The notes under the pieces: model-generated
The model's input: only the letters and a program-made list of their open reading frames with translations
Told to the model about the DNA's origin: nothing
Databases searched by the model: none
Source: Herbidospora daliensis
GTDB taxonomy: Bacteria > Actinomycetota > Actinomycetes > Streptosporangiales > Streptosporangiaceae
DNA length: 64,000 nucleotides
Direction: 5' to 3'
Assembly (NCBI RefSeq): GCF_001570585.1
Contig: NZ_BBXF01000002.1
Span: 930,001 to 994,000 of the forward strand
Part shown: piece by piece, positions 62,697 through 64,000 of the stretch
How the letters are laid out: each line of letters begins with the position of its first letter
How positions within the stretch are numbered: the first letter of the stretch is position 1
Position numbers and translations under genes: made by a program

Positions 62697-63139
62697 GACG
62701 CGATCGTGGCGCGGTGGGCGCCCACCTCGCCCGCGGTGGTGGTGGCCACCGGCTCGATGTGGGGCGTCTCGTCGGTTGACTTGAGGCTCTGCAGCGAGCG
62801 CCGGGTGCGCTTGAAGCCCGTCAGGCCCTGCAGCTTGCGGTAGCCGACGAAGCCCAGGATCCCGGCCGTGACCAGGTAGAACACGGTGACGATCAGGAAC
62901 GACAACCACGTCGACAGGCCGACGGCGTCGTGCAGGACGTAGGCGATCGTGAACGAGGCCAGGATCAGGACCAGGTGGAGGGTGAACGCGGCGGCGGCGA
63001 ACAGGCCGGTGGCCATGCCCACCCGCTTGGCGTCGAACTTGAGCTCGCTCTTGGCGAGCTCGATCTCGGCCCTCACCAGCGTCGAAATATGGGTGCTCGC
63101 CTCGGCGACCAGAGCGCCGAGCGATTCGTCCTCGCGCAT
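62693..63139 (-). CDS. holin-like membrane protein (phage holin superfamily III)
   Basis: 148 residues. An amphipathic N-terminus (SLGALVAEASTHISTLVRAEIELAKSELKFDAKRVG) is followed by two membrane helices (VGMATGLFAAAAFTLHLVLILASFTIAYVL and LSFLIVTVFYLVTAGILGFVGY), matching the phage_holin_3 family of actinobacteria, though a lytic role is not implied. GGAGATC lies before ATG 63139; an upstream start at 63172 is in frame. Corresponds to Rv3669. Confidence 0.85.
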   Translation of the reverse strand: MREDESLGALVAEASTHISTLVRAEIELAKSELKFDAKRVGMATGLFAAAAFTLHLVLILASFTIAYVLHDAVGLSTWLSFLIVTVFYLVTAGILGFVGYRKLQGLTGFKRTRRSLQSLKSTDETPHIEPVATTTAGEVGAHRATIAS

Positions 63140-63161
63140 CAGGGATCTCCTATTCTGCTTG

Positions 63162-64000
63162 TCAAATATCATCTCGTGCTCTCGTCCGTACGCGGATTCT
63201 GAGCAGCGCCGCGGCCAGCAACGATGCGATGACGCTCGCCATCAGCACGGCGGTGGTGACCCCGGTGTCGCCCTGGAAGGCCCGGTCGCCGATGAGCAGC
63301 GAGACGGTGAAGCCGATCCCGGCGAGCACCGACACGGCCGCGATGTCACGCCAGACCAGATCGGAGCTGATCTGGGCGAAACCCAGTCGTACCGAGAGCC
63401 ACGCACCGCCGAACACACCGACGAACTTCCCGACGACGAGCCCGAGAAGCACGCCGAGAGCGATTCTGTCGGTGAAAACGCCTCCGAGGGCGCTCAAATC
63501 GAGCGGAACCCCGGCGGCGAGGAAGGCGAAGACCGGCACCGCGAACCCCGCCGAGACCGGTCTGGTCAGATGGTCGGCCCGCGCGGCCGGCGACGGATCG
63601 CCGTCGACGTTCATGAGCAGCCCGCAGGCCACCCCCGCGACGGTCGGATGGATGCCCGACTCGTGCAGCAGCACCCAGGCGGCGACGCCGAGAAGGACGT
63701 ACAGAAGAGCGGATCTGACCCGGCGCCGCTGGAGCAGGCCGAAGACGGCGAGCACCACGACGGCGGCCAGGAGCGGCAGGAAGGACAGTTTCCCGCTGTA
63801 GAAGAGCGCGATCACGATGATCGCGCCGAGGTCGTCGACCACGGCCAGGGTCAGCAGGAACGCGCGCAGCGCCACCGGCAGCGCCGACGCGGTCACGGCC
63901 AGCACGGCCAGCGCGAACGCGATGTCGGTCGCCGTCGGGATCGCCCACCCCCGTATGGCGTTCGGCACCCCCCAGCTCACCCCCACGTAGATCAGCGCCG
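63162..64000 (-). CDS. nhaA: Na+/H+ antiporter NhaA (5' end missing)
   Basis: The gene enters from the right edge; about 279 C-terminal residues are visible in ~9 membrane helices. The NhaA motifs ATDIAFALAVLAV and VVDDLGAIIVIALFY, with the two adjacent aspartates that bind Na+, identify it. A second half GIHPTVAGVACGLLMN is typical of NhaA. It exchanges Na+ for H+ at the plasma membrane. The stop at 63162 is 23 bp from the holin-like gene's start. In Streptomyces nhaA lies beside the same holin and hydrolase genes. Confidence 0.94.
   Translation of the reverse strand, partial: ALIYVGVSWGVPNAIRGWAIPTATDIAFALAVLAVTASALPVALRAFLLTLAVVDDLGAIIVIALFYSGKLSFLPLLAAVVVLAVFGLLQRRRVRSALLYVLLGVAAWVLLHESGIHPTVAGVACGLLMNVDGDPSPAARADHLTRPVSAGFAVPVFAFLAAGVPLDLSALGGVFTDRIALGVLLGLVVGKFVGVFGGAWLSVRLGFAQISSDLVWRDIAAVSVLAGIGFTVSLLIGDRAFQGDTGVTTAVLMASVIASLLAAALLRIRVRTRARDDI

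Overview
The window is a 64 kb stretch of high-GC chromosomal DNA with dense, mostly single-direction gene runs, many ATGA or GTGA overlaps, GTG/TTG starts, a WhiB-family regulator, a SARP/BTAD regulator, a receptor-type Ser/Thr kinase and a SpoIIE-type phosphatase. Together these point to a mycelial actinomycete. The style resembles Streptosporangiales (Nonomuraea/Herbidospora-like), but that placement is inference. No plasmid, phage, transposase, integrase, CRISPR or rRNA was seen; there is one tRNA (Pro, CGG).

Layout. 1-9.6 kb: the 5' part of a HAMP-repeat sensor protein cut by the left edge, a GAF-SpoIIE phosphatase, an MFS exporter, an S9 prolyl oligopeptidase, an RlmA-type rRNA methyltransferase, a 43-residue zinc-ribbon protein, a metallo-beta-lactamase-fold hydrolase, a second MFS protein and a secreted beta-propeller protein, closed by a perfect 14-bp bidirectional hairpin. 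9.6-20.1 kb: MMPL transporter, NUDIX, aldo/keto reductase, DUF4429-SHOCT, a 1013-residue AfsR/SARP-like regulator facing a DrrAB ABC exporter, and a flavin monooxygenase. 20.2-29.1 kb: an unusual secreted histidine-rich protein, MFS, LLM oxidoreductase, a first Crp/Fnr regulator, DUF3307, PhzF, two unrecognised proteins, TenA, a PASTA-less receptor kinase and a lipoprotein. 29.2-34.4 kb: a three-subunit molybdenum aldehyde oxidoreductase (PaoABC-like) with an SRPBCC protein and an aldo/keto reductase upstream on the same strand.

34.5-43.99 kb is a core actinobacterial locus known in Mycobacterium and Streptomyces: metallophosphoesterase, YqeY, class A PBP (PonA2-like), WblA/WhiB4, two ArsA/Get3-like ATPases, DUF4177, RidA, NUDIX, MBL-fold hydrolase and CRP. 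In those genera the core continues directly with nth, NUDIX, marP, ephE-like hydrolase and a holin-like membrane protein; nhaA is included from recalled Streptomyces gene order. Here the same genes are present, in order, but separated by two blocks: 44.0-53.2 kb (TetR/SDR pair with back-to-back promoters and two operators, a degenerate polyprenyl synthetase, CoA-binding protein, metY, metX, OsmC, flavin monooxygenase, and the remnant of an ECF sigma-factor gene) and 56.4-61.8 kb (TetR, an ABC-F ATPase with a leader ORF/hairpin, an ArsR-like regulator, a 16-bp-period tandem repeat, MFS and DUF309).

How it works together: the core locus links cell-wall synthesis, redox-responsive WhiB and CRP regulation, tail-anchored/ArsA-type ATPases, DNA repair and the acid/oxidative-stress protease MarP. 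The inserted blocks add sulfur assimilation (O-acetylhomoserine route), drug-responsive efflux or ribosome protection, and small locally regulated detoxification genes. The most noteworthy observations are the histidine-rich secreted protein, the 16-bp repeat array, the truncated ECF sigma gene retaining both operon junctions, the TetR operator architecture, the ABC-F leader, and the alpha/beta hydrolase whose nucleophile position is glycine.
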